Source: Nematopogon swammerdamellus
Taxonomy: Eukaryota; Arthropoda; Insecta; Lepidoptera; Adelidae
Direction: 5' to 3'
Assembly: GCA_946902875.1 (NCBI GenBank)
Contig: OX336339.1
Coordinates: 26,009,349-26,073,348, forward strand
Length of the DNA stretch: 64,000 bases
Shown one piece after another: positions 40,889 through 51,167 of this stretch. Each line of letters starts with the position of its first letter. Positions within the stretch are counted from its first letter, which is position 1. The position numbers and the translations under genes were made by a program. The notes under the pieces were generated by a model. It saw nothing but the letters and a program-made list of their open reading frames with translations. It was not told the origin of the DNA and made no database searches.

Positions 40889-41640
40889 GTGTATTTGTCT
40901 CCTAGTGAATCAATCCGCCGACGCACCAAGTATAACCCGGTGGGCACGTCAGCTGAAGAGACGACGGCCGTTGGAGTAACCGTGTCCCACATTGGCTGCC
41001 GTGGACAGGAAAACGGAGTGTGGGAAAACCACCCACCAGGTGGGACGACGGCATCAAGTACTTTTTTTATGGACCAACGGCACGGGTGTGCCGTGCTGTG
41101 TAGTGCTGTGCCCAAATGTTTAAAAGAAGATTAAACACAGCCAATATCACACCACTCCTCGTGAAACCCGCTCAGAGAGACGCCACGCCAGCTACAAGGC
41201 TGACAAAGAGATAGTTGTCTAATGTATACACCCCTTTTGAAGATTCCCAGGTTATAGGTTTACACACTCACCGGAAGACTGTTCCATATTTTCGCCGTGC
41301 GGCATAGGACTTCGAGGAGCGATGCGTTCTCAGAAGTTGTGTGTCAAAAACATATGGATGTTCCGAGCGAGTCCGGCAGGTATAACGCATACGGATTGGG
41401 GCAGGAGTGATGAGGGAAGCTAGTTCATCGGAGCATCGGCAATGATAGTACCGATAAATCAGGCTAAGGGAACCAATTGTCCGCATCCGTGAGCTTATTG
41501 GATCACAAATAAGGCGGATGGCGCGACATTGTTGGCGGAAAGCAATGGTTCCGTACCGCTTAAGGCCGGGAGGACTAGAGGAAAATTGGAGAGGCGTATG
41601 TCCAGCAGTGGACGCTTACACGCCGACTGGCTGACTAAAG
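40889..41640 (+). pseudogene. RTE-like LINE C-terminus, interrupted by a jockey-like LINE
   Basis: First part 40889-41062 includes ATCCGCCGACGCACC, TGTCCCACATTGGCTGCCGT and GGGACGACGGCATCAAGTAC. The sequence resumes at 41531 with GTTGGCGGAAAGCAATGG and AGGAAAATTGGAGAGGCGTA. Spliced together it follows 57050-57275, where GACATCAAGTAC runs straight into GTCGGCGGAAAGC. Several frame breaks. Confidence 0.75.
41063..41530 (-). pseudogene. jockey-like LINE: RT C-terminus plus 3' UTR
   Basis: Minus strand from 41528 reads CRAIRLICDP, GSLSLIYRYYHCRCSDELAS and later TRSEHPYVFDTQLLRTHRSS. AxRLxxDP...SLxxxYRYYHxxCSDEL is typical of jockey/CR1-type ORF2 C-termini. The 3' UTR (41230-41063) contains GTAGCTGGCGTGGCGTCTCT and ends in an A-run at the RTE junction. 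This links the orphan tails at 17150 and 18370 to the same LINE. I could not read a convincing target duplication. Confidence 0.75.
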
Positions 41641-41993
41641 GCTTTGACTCCCCGTGCACATGACTAAGGTCCAGTGACCCCAGTTGGTGGCGTCGTACCC
41701 GGTTTGCTTAGACCAACTACTCTCACCTCTCATCTCCATGGGCTTAGGTATATCTGCTTTATATTATAAGGCGCCCGTCCGCCCACTTTTTATACTTTTT
41801 ATTTATTTCCTTTATCGTCCGAAGTCTTTGTACGAATGTAATTCTTGTTTTATGTAGAGCTCCGGCCTCCGGCCTTGTCTGCGGACCTTCATACTTACTG
41901 TTCGCTTTCCTCTTACATTTTACTTTTATCTTCAGACGTAGCTGACATTTGGTTGGAGCGCGGTGTACCGACTTTTTGTATTTAATACAATAC
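41641..41993. other. no recognisable feature
   Basis: Contains GAGCTCCGGCCTCCGGCC; nothing else of note. Confidence 0.35.
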
Positions 41994-42400
41994 ATATCGT
42001 CCCTCCCATGCCAAAACGACGAATGTCCAAAAAGGTAATTCTGAGACATTTGCCTTTTATTTTCAGTGCATAATTAACCAATGTTACAAATTCATGACTA
42101 TGGCATGGCTAAAATTCAAGAACTTCTAAATTATATTAGAATTATTTCACGAATAATAAACATTAGTGCGTTTGGCACAGTAAAATCGAAAAAATCACAT
42201 TCCTTATAATATCTCTGAGTACCGATAATTTAGAAATTCGTGACTTTGGCATTGCAAAGATTTGATACAAACTAATGAAACTACATCAAAATCAATGCTA
42301 AATCCGCGGCGGCGCCAAGTGTTTCGCGTAGGTATCAATAAAAAAAAGTCATTTTCGCCAAAATTGCACATTCATCGTTTTGGCATGAGAGGGACGATAT
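41994..42400. mobile_element. 407-bp TIR element
   Basis: ATATCGTCCCTCCCATGCCA (41994 on) and TGGCATGAGAGGGACGATAT (to 42400) are inverted, extending over about 33 bp through AAACGACGAATGT. Interior is AT-rich and non-coding. TA-rich junctions would fit a Tc1/mariner-type MITE. Confidence 0.7.
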
Positions 42401-42424
42401 ATCGTACCATCACGCTGTATACAC

Positions 42425-42662
42425 CGATCGGTACACCGACAATCGGGGTAAGCAGAGTAAAGGTTGTTGTTCTGCAAGAACTCTGTTAATTACATCACAA
42501 CATCGTTTAGCAAAATATTAGGACAATACAAATTATGCAGCAGCACGAAATTACGAAGTCAGTTACCCACCTACTGCATGACTGAATGGACCGTTCTAAG
42601 GTCAGAGGTGGCTATCTTGTCTCCCTTTAGCACGGTATGTGGTCCTTATCCCTTAGTCCAGC
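42425..42662 (-). mobile_element. SINE A2, head truncated
   Basis: CCGACAATCGGGGTAAGCAG to GTCCTTATCCCTTAGTC; only the first bases of the A head remain. Confidence 0.7.
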
Positions 42663-42747
42663 CGTTCCCAAGTAGTGGTGCGCGTACCCCCAAGGGTACA
42701 CAGGCTCTAGAGAAGGGGTACCTACGCGTGGGCGCACTTAATGCCAC

Positions 42748-42973
42748 GTCAATTGAAAATAATAATTAAGAATGAGTGTGATTATAACAAGATGGTTTAT
42801 ACTAACAAAATTTGAACCAATAAATTGAACCAATAAATTGAACTGAACTTTTACGTCGGGGGTTAATAAAAGAGTTTACGGTAACATAACGCCCTTGTGT
42901 AATAATTTTGTCAATTGAAAATAATAATTAAGAATGAGTGTGATTATAACAAGATGGTTTATACTAACAAAAT
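42748..42973 (+). repeat. 64-bp exact direct repeat, 162-bp offset
   Basis: 42748-42811 and 42910-42973 are identical (start GTCAATTGAAAATAATAATT). Between them AACCAATAAATTG is itself doubled. Looks like a recent local duplication. Confidence 0.85.
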
Positions 42974-42977
42974 GTGT

Positions 42978-43145
42978 GTGTGCTTGCACAGCTTTTTGAA
43001 GGAGGGCTGTGACTGGCAGGCGCTGTTGCACGCCTACCCGGGCAATTTGTAGAAGGAACTTATTAACCTATTTATATATATGGCACTGTTATTATACCAC
43101 TACAAATACGCAATAAATTATATTGATTTGATTTGATTTGATTTA
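42978..43145 (+). pseudogene. LINE ORF C-terminus and TTGAT-repeat tail
   Basis: Plus strand reads HSFLKEGCDWQALLHAYPGN L, stop, an AT-rich 3' UTR with GCAATAAATTATATTGA and a (TTGAT)n tail, as in several insect non-LTR families. Confidence 0.55.
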
Positions 43146-43261
43146 CATCTAAAATCTTAAGTAGATAAGGAGAAAGGGGCACACTTATATCATTAGTTCC
43201 GTTCCCTCCCGTTCCGCTCCGCTCCGTTCTATTTCGTTTCGTCTATGTGATTTGTTGTGAT

Positions 43262-43450
43262 TTTTTTTTTATTGTAAACTCGACATAATATAATGGCACC
43301 GAGGCACCCATAAGGTGTCTAACGGCGGCGCCCAGCCTCTCTTGAAGGACCCGAGACTATAATTGGGGGGAAATATGTGGGCAGGGAGAGCGTTCCAGAG
43401 TTTACCAGTTCTGTAGGGGAAAGATCTGCAGAATCGAGAGCCGAGTGTAT
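43262..43450 (-). pseudogene. LINE RT C-terminus
   Basis: One open minus-strand frame reads SRFCRSFPYRTGKLWNALPA then HIFPPNYSLGSFKRGW. RFxxSFxxRTxKLWNxLPxxxFPxxYxLxxFKR is the jockey/CR1-type C-terminal signature. It ends in GTTTACAATAAAAAAAAAA. No start codon is left. Confidence 0.7.
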
Positions 43451-43469
43451 GATTTGATGTTTTGCTGTG

Positions 43470-43526
43470 TTTTTAGATTTCCGTACCCCGTACGGAAGCC
43501 TCCGTACTGGGTACGGAAATCTAAAA
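43470..43526. repeat. minimal palindrome of family G terminus
   Basis: TTTTTAGATTTCCGTACCCC..GGTACGGAAATCTAAAAA: two G-type 3' ends facing outward with only about 12 bp between them. Confidence 0.7.
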
Positions 43527-44028
43527 ATCGTCTAATTTATTACCACGCATATTGGAAACTTAATTTCAATTTAGTGCAAAACATAAATTATATGGCGACA
43601 TTTGAGAAAATTGAGCGCCAAAGTAAAATAATATGCACAGTATGTGGCCATGCAACACAAAGGCAGTAAGTTTGCATAGTTCACTGTACTCCCAGCGGTA
43701 TTGCCCCACACCGCCGCAGCCGGCAGGTAGCGCCGAAACACAAATGTGGAACACTATATGAACACTGTGAAATGGCCTCCGATAGCGACGTCAAATATGC
43801 GGCAAGTTGGCGACGCTGCTGACTAATGAATGCGACCACCGTCCCGCCCCCGTTGCCGCCCCCCCGCCACCGCCCCCGCCCCCGCGGGGTCGCCTTTTAC
43901 TTTATTTTAAACGAATAATGGAAAAAGTTTGCAAGCTCAAAATATGCGAGCGGAATTCAGAACGCATCATTTTATTTTAAGCGATCCTGAAGTTAGGCAC
44001 GTTCTTGATTTATCGGAAAATATTTCAT
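43527..44028. other. no gene; C-rich tract
   Basis: 43840-43890 is C-rich (GCCCCCCCGCCACCGCCCCC). Confidence 0.4.
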
Positions 44029-44165
44029 AGAATAGAAATTCTTTATTGCACAAAATTGAAAGAAGAACAGTATACGACAAGCAATAAGAAATACAGGAGT
44101 GCGCAAAGGCGGACTTATCACTGCAAGTGATTTCTTTCATTCAACCTCTGTGTGATGAGGAATAA
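44029..44165 (-). mobile_element. LINE 3' UTR tail (family Z)
   Basis: Reverse strand AGAGGTTGAATGAAAGAAAT, TGATAAGTCCGCCTTTGCGC and TGCAATAAAGAATTTC. Confidence 0.7.
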
Positions 44166-44264
44166 AATTACGAAAGGCAGGAGGAATAAATGTTTTATTT
44201 TTATGAATATACCTACATGTGACATACATACCTATTTATACAATACACAAAATAGAAACAGAAA

Positions 44265-44741
44265 AGGCAAAATGAAAAAAAAGTTGAAAATGCACTTTTC
44301 TTGCATGGGAATCCCCCTTATTTGTTTTTGAAGCGAAGGGACCTAATGGGATGGGGACCTAACTCAGAAAAAGTGAAACGTCACGAAAGTACGAATAACA
44401 CATATTCAGTGAAAAATCCCGTCCGGGTTGGTACCACAGCTCTGAATGAAACGTCAGTCGAAACGGCTATGTAAATAGTTCGTCCGTCCAGTTCAGTGTA
44501 GCCGACATAAAATGAAGGGAAGCACTGACATGGCACCTAGTTCACCCGGTGTTATGGGCTGACATCACAGATGTTGTAGGTAATGTAGCCAACCGTATCA
44601 GTTTCCATCAAAAATAAATTACCTAATTAAAAAAAACAGAAAATTTCAACCGGCTACCTAATACGGTTCAAAAGATACAGCCCTCGGACATGCGGACAGA
44701 CGGACGGCGAAGGCTTCCGTACGGATACGGAAACCTAAAAA
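44265..44741 (+). mobile_element. family G split by an S-body SINE
   Basis: 5' part GCACTTTTCTTGCATGGGAA to AACACATATTCAGTGAAAAA; 3' part AGAAAATTTCAACCGGCTAC to GGATACGGAAACCTAAAAA resumes after 44635. AAAA on both sides of the SINE hides the duplication. Confidence 0.72.
44417..44616 (+). mobile_element. SINE S body nested in a G element
   Basis: CCCGTCCGGGTTGGTACCAC to ACCGTATCAGTTTCCATCAA. No head retained. Confidence 0.8.
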
Positions 44742-45162
44742 TGTTTTTATTACATTACATTAGGCTACATTATAATCTTATAACTAGCCACTTCACAGTA
44801 TTGTATTGTTAGTAAATTCACACATTGATGAATTCAGTGCTTCTTGAGCACTCGAAAAAATCACTGCCAAATCATTCATAAGATCAGCCCTTAGCGAATA
44901 GCGAATTCATAAACCATTTGGCAGCAATTCGCGTAACAACAGAAGTGAGCTTGCTCTCATAATGTTGGTACTTTTCGGTCTCTGGACACGAGCGAGTCCG
45001 ACGTGAGTGAGGCCGAAAAACCGCAACACGTCGCGTTTCGCTGTAACGAACCCAATCGTTCTCCGACCGATGATGCACCGGCTCTCCACTACACTACTGT
45101 ATTCAAATTCAAATTGAATTAAATCTATCGCATAACAATAATTGCGTCTCTGAACCGTACGT
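44742..45162. other. no recognisable feature
   Basis: Nothing repeated or coding seen. Confidence 0.35.
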
Positions 45163-45490
45163 ACCGTGTGGGGCCGGTAATTGAAAAGAATAGCCCCACT
45201 GCATCTCTCCCCATGCATGTCGTAAAAAGCGACTAAGGGATAAGGACAAGATGCCGTGCTAAAGGGCGACAGACTCGCCACCTCTCACCTTGGTTGGCAC
45301 GGTACTTCCATCGAGTCATGCAGCAGGTGGGTCTTCGTGCCTTACTTGCTGCTTGATCGATTGAATCTTGTTCGAATACTTTGCGAAATGTGGTGGTCGG
45401 TGTTGTGCTGTAATTTACCCGTGCTCTTGTAGCATTGATCTTGAGATTGCTCTGCTTACCCAGATTGTCGGGATTCAGCGTGTGCGATAT
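45163..45490 (+). mobile_element. SINE A2, nearly full length
   Basis: CCGTGTGGGGCCGGTAATTG (A head) to TCGGGATTCAGCGTGTGCGA. A (GTTG) duplication near 45290; the TATG tail is lost. Confidence 0.82.
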
Positions 45491-45539
45491 GAAATCCTGT
45501 TTAACCGAATTCACCCGAGTTTGGCAGATTATTTGCAAT

Positions 45540-45605
45540 GAAATTCCATAACGCACGTTACACTGCAGACACTTGGCGAATGAGAGCTAGGCCGAAAAAC
45601 AGTGT
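45540..45605 (+). repeat. minor repeat X
   Basis: CGCACGTTACACTGCAGACA CTTGGCGAATGAGAGC; see 17381-17455. Confidence 0.58.
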
Positions 45606-45687
45606 AAGCCTACGACCGTCACGACACTTGCGCTGTGGTATGTGTGTTTGTGTGTTTACAAGCGTATGTACAGTCAGAGTATGTATG

Positions 45688-45775
45688 TATATATTCTTTA
45701 TTGAACACCAATTTATACAAATTAAGCACAATAGGCAAGCCTAATGCCGTGAGGTATTCTAACTAACCTCTGGGA
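45688..45775 (-). mobile_element. LINE 3' UTR tail (family Z)
   Basis: Reverse strand AGAGGTTAGTTAGAATACCT, GGCATTAGGCTTGCC and GTTCAATAAAGAATATA. Confidence 0.65.
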
Positions 45776-45882
45776 TGTGGGAGAAGTACATGCCGGCGAA
45801 TAAGAATAGTTTGTGGCAATGTATAAACTGTAAGGAAATATGTATGATAAACTACGCACTAATACTACATCACTACTTTTAT

Positions 45883-46017
45883 AACGAGTAATCGGAGTTG
45901 TGCTGCAGGAACCCTTTTCGTAAATTACAGCAAAACACCTACCGTCACGTTTCTCAAAGAATTCGGAAAAGACAACTATCAAGCAGCAAGTAAGGCGCGA
46001 AGACCCACCTGCTGCAT
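45883..46017 (-). mobile_element. SINE A2 fragment hosting another A2
   Basis: GAGTAATCGGAGTTGTGCTG to ACCCACCTGCTGCAT; its continuation GACTCATT appears after 46362. Confidence 0.75.
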
Positions 46018-46347
46018 ACTTACATACATATCACACACGCTGAATCCCGATAATCGGGGTAAGCAGAGTAATCGGTGTTGTGCTGCAAGTACTCTGGTAA
46101 ATTACAGCACAACACCGACCACCACGTTTCGCCAAGTATTCGAACAAGATTAAATCGATCAAGCAGCAAGTAAGGCACGAAGACCCACCTGCTGCATGAC
46201 TCGGTGGAAGTACCGTGCCAAGGTGAGAGGTGGCGAGCCTGTCGCCCTTTAGCACGGCATCTTGTCCTTATCCCTTAGTCGCCTTTTACGACATGCATGG
46301 GGAGAGATGCAGTGGGGATATTCTTTTTAAGTACCGGCCCCGCCTGT
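46018..46347 (-). mobile_element. SINE A2 inserted into an A2, full length
   Basis: ACCCRCCTGCTGCAT at 46003-46017 and 46348-46362 (14 of 15 identical) is the target duplication. The element has the TATG tail at its left end and the A head at its right end, about 330 bp. Confidence 0.87.
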
Positions 46348-46404
46348 ACCCGCCTGCTGCATGACTCATTAAACTTATAACACCCCTCTTTTTTCGTCTG
46401 GGGT

Positions 46405-46562
46405 TAAAAAAACATTGAACCGACTTCAAACTCTAAAAATTATTAAATAATATTTTGATCTTGAGTAGAAGGCGGTACAAAAGCACACTTGAAATTTTAT
46501 GTAGATGGACCCTTTTGTGCTTTTGTACCGCCTTCTACTCAAGATTAAAATATTATTTAATA
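46405..46562. repeat. repeat W with 46-bp inverted arms
   Basis: 46441-46486 and 46517-46562 are reverse complements with one mismatch (core AGTAGAAGGCGGTACAAAAG) around a 30-nt loop. Preceded by AACATTGAACCGACTTCAAA, shared with 50641-50780. Confidence 0.78.
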
Positions 46563-47488
46563 CTTTTTAAACTGTTTTTTTTATCTCTTTGCGACGAACT
46601 AGCCTCCCACCAAAGTATATTTTGTATTTATACTTCACCCGATAGGTGTTGTCGAATAATTATTCCGAAATTCCACGCTTCCGCGAGTAACCTCTAAAAT
46701 AAAACATGGCCTGCGTTTAGCATTCAAGTGATCTCTAGGTAAACTCAAGCAATGTATACATACGTATACACTGAATTAAGTGTAGATGGACTCTGTATCT
46801 TCCTCTCTTCGAGGAAGCGTTGTGTAACCGTATAACCCAGAGTACTAACTCAATCCCTAGCTTTCTATCCTAACCTTTGTTCTTCGAATAATATTCTAAC
46901 TACATATGTAATTTCCTGTCTAAGTCCGCCTCTCCTACATCACTGTGTCTCCCCCATCACATTGTAATTGTCTGTGTTCTCTCCTCCCAGAAATTGTGTT
47001 AACCAGTAATTTTCATATTATTCAAACAATTTCCCCCGGAGGGGAAGTAAGAAGCTCCACGAGTCCGGGTCCCCTCACCCGGGCTCTCCACGCTCCTCAC
47101 AGTGGCCATCATCCATATAGGGCTGCTTTACTACCAGCAGCTCTATTTTGTATACCTAATGGCCCCCTTTGTTTCCTATCCTGTGAAGAAACTGTTTCTC
47201 TTAGGAAGAGATTTAAAATGAAATTCGTGGTGTAATGTGGATGATTTAGGGTCCCTACGGACCCCAAATCCTAAAGGCGTGCGTGTGTGTGTAAGTGTGT
47301 GTGTGTGTGGTCCCTATCCTAACCTCGAAGTACTTCGCCCGACGGACTCCGCCTATCGAAAGAAGGCTACCACAGGTTTCCTCCTCAGACGGTCAGCTCA
47401 GCTTGCACCGGTCTTTAGAGTACCGCCACCCCTCGCCCAGATGGTATAGGTAACGCACTAACAGATCAAGTCAATTTAGACCCCTCAG
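46563..47488. other. no recognisable gene
   Basis: Pyrimidine-rich plus strand, no family seen elsewhere in the window. (GT)n near 47281-47310. The 96-residue plus frame at 46945 shows no domain. Confidence 0.4.
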
Positions 47489-47872
47489 CCTAGCAGGACT
47501 AAAGAGAACCACTGTGGGGTATTTACCTGGTCTTCCTAGTACCTACCTCACTAAATACTACACACTATGCTACTACTCGTTCTCACGAAGTGAACCCTCT
47601 CTCCCTTGCAGGATTAAGGAGAATTAATTCACACAGTTACATGGCTAACCTACCATATGACTTTAGTACTAATCAAATGAAAAAGGGTCCTCACACCCTA
47701 GCAGGAATAAAGAGGACCACTGAGGGGTATTTACCTGGTCTTCCTAGTACCTACCTCACTAAATACTACACACTATGGTACTATTCGTTCTCACGAAGTG
47801 AACCCTCTCTCCCTTGCAGGAATAAGGAGAATTAATTCACACAGCTACATGGCTAACCTACCACTATGAATT
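47489..47872 (+). repeat. tandem duplication, 208-bp unit
   Basis: GGTATTTACCTGGTCTTCCT and TTCTCACGAAGTGAACCCTC recur at a 208-bp offset (units from 47489 and 47697, the second about 175 bp). A shorter CTTGCAGGAxTAAGGAGAA motif is repeated within each unit. Confidence 0.85.
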
Positions 47873-48027
47873 TAGTGTTTGAAGAACCTAACTACCCACG
47901 TTATAATTTGATAATTTAGCCAGAATTCCAGTTGCGCTTCGACCTTATGTTACGTCTTCTTACCACGAGGCCTTGTGTCGTGATATCATTAAGAATGAAC
48001 TGAATCTTGTGCGAACAAGCGTGTATG

Positions 48028-48300
48028 CTTATTCAGCATAGCTAGCGTTGCCCACCCAACATCCCATCGAAAGAAATAGAACCTCGCATGAGTGCGCGCG
48101 TATGCATATTTCAGCAAAACCCGCAACCCTCATACAACATTCCATGAAAGAACTCTGCGTGAGTGGGCGTGCAGCATATTTCAGCAAAACCCGCTCTCTC
48201 ACCCAGTGCTCCGAAAGGGAAAAGAGCCCTGTATTAGTATGCGTGTATGCATATTTCAGCATCGCTCGCATTCCACACAGTGCTCCAATGATGGTCCATA
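48028..48300 (+). repeat. about four tandem ~75-bp units
   Basis: TATTTCAGCAAAACCCGC and CGTGAGTGGGCGTGCAG recur near 48029, 48105, 48175 and 48250. Opposite-strand frames through it are by-products. Confidence 0.75.
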
Positions 48301-49322
48301 TAAAAATATTTCACATCCCTAATACTAGCAAATAATTTCTGAAAAGCCAGTATTGTTTCCAAAACTAGCCCAGCCACCAAAAGAAGACTCCAATACAATG
48401 CAAGTTAATAGAACTGGTCGAATTGCAACTAGAAAACTCCAAAATATAGCGCGGCGTCCGAGACTCACCGAAACGTTGATGCCGAAAAACAATGGCGCTC
48501 GATGCGACTTAGCGATGACCGGGGCTCAGGCAAGTTGTTCCTTCGAGGCTCGCAGTTGTACTAAAGGTCCTCCTACCGTGTTACACGCCCTTAAATAGCC
48601 TCGCTTTCTTACTCCCATCCTCACCCCCACGACCAATCAGAAATCATCCCCAACATCGTTTCCGCGTTTCCCATTGGTCGACTAATCACAATGCCTGAAG
48701 CAATTTTCCTTAAAAATGCGTTCCATATTTCCCTAAAACTTTCAGTAACTAATCTCTGAAAAACGCTACGAATTTACAAAAGTAATGTAATACAGTCAAT
48801 TGGTCCTATATCTTACTGCAAGCCGACCTATAATACTTATCTATCATCATTTCTCGCTTATACGGTGTTGCTAGTCATTCCTGTTCAGAATGTATGCACG
48901 TTGTATTTTCTGCGCCTGACTACACGCCACCCGCTACAATTTATACGCACCGCGGTCTCTTTGCTATACTCCCTACCCAGGCGCTAAACTAACTCCTACG
49001 CCTTATAACATTTTACCAGCCAGCCTTCATCCTATTGCTAGCTATTGTTCATTGAGGTAGGTTGTGATTCGTCACATCTTACATATAAATTGGTCGAAAG
49101 AGTTTGCCTCAATAAGGCGACATGCGGTCAACTTCAGGCTTATTAATTTTCCACGTTAACTCGCCGCAAGTTCGGACTGATGCGTTTGCTCGTTTTACGT
49201 TCTTTGAGCGGAATAAAGTTCATATTAGCTTCTTAAATATTCAGTTAGAGCGGAGTTCTCGATAGAGGCGACGACGATCATGTGGCGCTAGATCCGCCCT
49301 TCTCGCTTGCCCAAACTTATAT
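48301..49322. other. longest low-repeat stretch; no gene recognised
   Basis: Contains ACGACCAATCAGAAATC and TTCCCATTGGTCGACTAATC, i.e. two CCAAT-type motifs in opposite orientation (about 48630 and 48672). A promoter is possible but unsupported. The 81-residue plus frame ending 48598 has no domain. Confidence 0.4.
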
Positions 49323-49462
49323 TAAAACAAGTGCGAGTCGAACTCGCGCACCGAGGGTTCCGTATCGCCATGTCATGGTCAGCGCCACTCACGCCATCTA
49401 TGCATTAGTTAAAATGCTTCATACTCTTTTCGGTAGATGACGCGCTAACACTTTTTAGTGAA
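49323..49462 (+). mobile_element. family G, long subtype 5' fragment
   Basis: AAACAAGTGCGAGTCGAACT to TAGATGACGCGCTAACACTT, ending before the T/A tract. Confidence 0.75.
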
Positions 49463-49747
49463 TGGAATAATACTTAATAGGGCCTAAACTATACATTACG
49501 CCTAACCCTTTGTAGCCTCTAAAATGACCGAATTTTTTTCGATTTTTTCACGTTTTTTTTTACTTTTCTCAAAAAGCATTCCACTTTTTGCGCCAATCCA
49601 ATTGCGCAATCCATCCAATGCGCCTCGCTAAGACGCGTCTTTTGACAACTCACTTATCCACGTAACCGGAGAATTCACGGCACAAACGATGCCACACTCC
49701 CAGCTTAAAAGGGGCCTCTGTCTGTTAAAAATCATTTTCAATGATAA

Positions 49748-49878
49748 AATAATTTCCGTTTACTTACTTAAAGGAGTCGGGGGACCGCTACGTAAAAATG
49801 AAATATAAAAACTCAGAGCTGCGCGGTTATCCGCTGGGCTGTCACCCGACTCCTTTAAGTAAGTGAACGGAAATTATT
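49748..49878. mobile_element. 131-bp MITE with ~34-bp inverted repeats
   Basis: AATAATTTCCGTTTACTTAC TTAAAGGAGTCGGG and its near-perfect reverse complement close a short GC-rich loop containing CTCAGAGCTGCGCGG. Half copy at 12478-12545. Confidence 0.82.
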
Positions 49879-50640
49879 GTAGACTTTTAAGGGTTGGGAG
49901 GTTTTTAAATTTGTAATTTAACTTTTCTTAATATTTTGTAAGTAGAAGAGTACGACAATATCACTTATCGGCGGTAGAGATTGCAGCAATGGCTTCTCTA
50001 GACGCCGCGAGCGCGGTGTTCATACCCGGGAGCCGGGAGCACGATGAGGGGCATCTTCGTTTTTAATTTAACCTGCGGCGAAGTTGTATTGAACAAGTTC
50101 GGCCGCCGCGAGCGCAGGCTATTAAAGTTTTTACTCGGATGTTTGTCGCAGTTTTCGCTCGCGGGCGGCGTCGTCGTCGACTCCAGATCCTGCGTCCTGA
50201 TAGGAAGGGTCTAATTAAACGTTGACTCGACTTGGCTGAGTACATCATGTACACATGAGTTTTTTCTGATTTGAATGTTTTCTTATTTGAATTTTTTCTT
50301 ATTTGAATATTTTTTTTTTTTATTTACGCAGATACCTTCACCTGTTGCTCCATGGTTCCATGTAAAACTGTGCTCCACCGATTTGACTGGGGGGAATTGC
50401 CTAAAGCAATAAGTCCGCCCTTCCCACACATTAAGTGGCATAAATTGTATTATTATTATGTCATCTATTTATTCGCACATTTTTTTTAATATACATTTTA
50501 AATTTTATACAAAAGAGAGTTTCCAACACCACCGTTCAAGTTTTCAAGATATGGACTGTTAAGTGTGTACCAATCACTGGAATAACACGTTACGCAGAAC
50601 TTGTTATGTGATATAACTAGTGGTGAAATCAAAAACAGTT
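49879..50640. other. no recognisable gene
   Basis: Runs of T and TTTGAATTTTTTCTTA near 50270-50320. The 63-residue minus frame has no domain. Confidence 0.4.
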
Positions 50641-50780
50641 TAAAAAAACATCGCACCGACTTCAAAAAACAACTAGAATTGAAAAGTGTTAAATAATATT
50701 TTGATTCATATTCAGACCCTTAAGTTGAAGGCGATACAAAACCACACCTGAAAATTGATACATGAATCCCTTTTGTGCTA
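50641..50780 (+). repeat. repeat W, diverged copy
   Basis: CATCGCACCGACTTCAAAAA, TTAAATAATATTTTGATTCA and GAAGGCGATACAAAACCACA align with the left arm of W. The inverted arm is absent. Confidence 0.6.
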
Positions 50781-51117
50781 TTTCTTACCAACATGTGTTC
50801 GTCAGTAGGCAGGTATCGAGGCAGCCTCATATTTCCAAGAAACTCTAAAGTGACTGATTATTGTCTACTTTACTTATCATTACATTTTTATCATTTTTAA
50901 CACTGAACCCTAAAAAGAATTCAAGATGGGAGCGCGCGAAGTCCTCATGGTTTTGTCATCGACAATTTTACGATGCATTAAAAGAAGCATAAAAGTGGGC
51001 ATCAAACGACAGCCTCAAGTGGGTCAACCTCCCCCGCGCGGTCCCCCTTCCCCCCTCCTCCCCCGCACGAGACGTAGGGAAGGACGACGCACAATTTAAG
51101 AACCCTCGGGAATAGAG
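50781..51117. other. no recognisable feature
   Basis: C-rich 51028-51066; otherwise plain. Confidence 0.35.
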
Positions 51118-51167
51118 GGGATGGTCCTGTTAGCTCACAGGCTCCTGTGAGCTAACAGGACCATCCC
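51118..51167. repeat. perfect hairpin, 23-bp arms
   Basis: Arms 51118-51140 and 51145-51167 (core CCTGTTAGCTCACAG) are exact reverse complements with a GCTC loop. Confidence 0.9.

Noticed and set aside
48353..48598. 81-residue plus-strand frame downstream of the tandem repeats
   Set aside because: No domain, biased composition and no upstream support; possible exon but unsupported.
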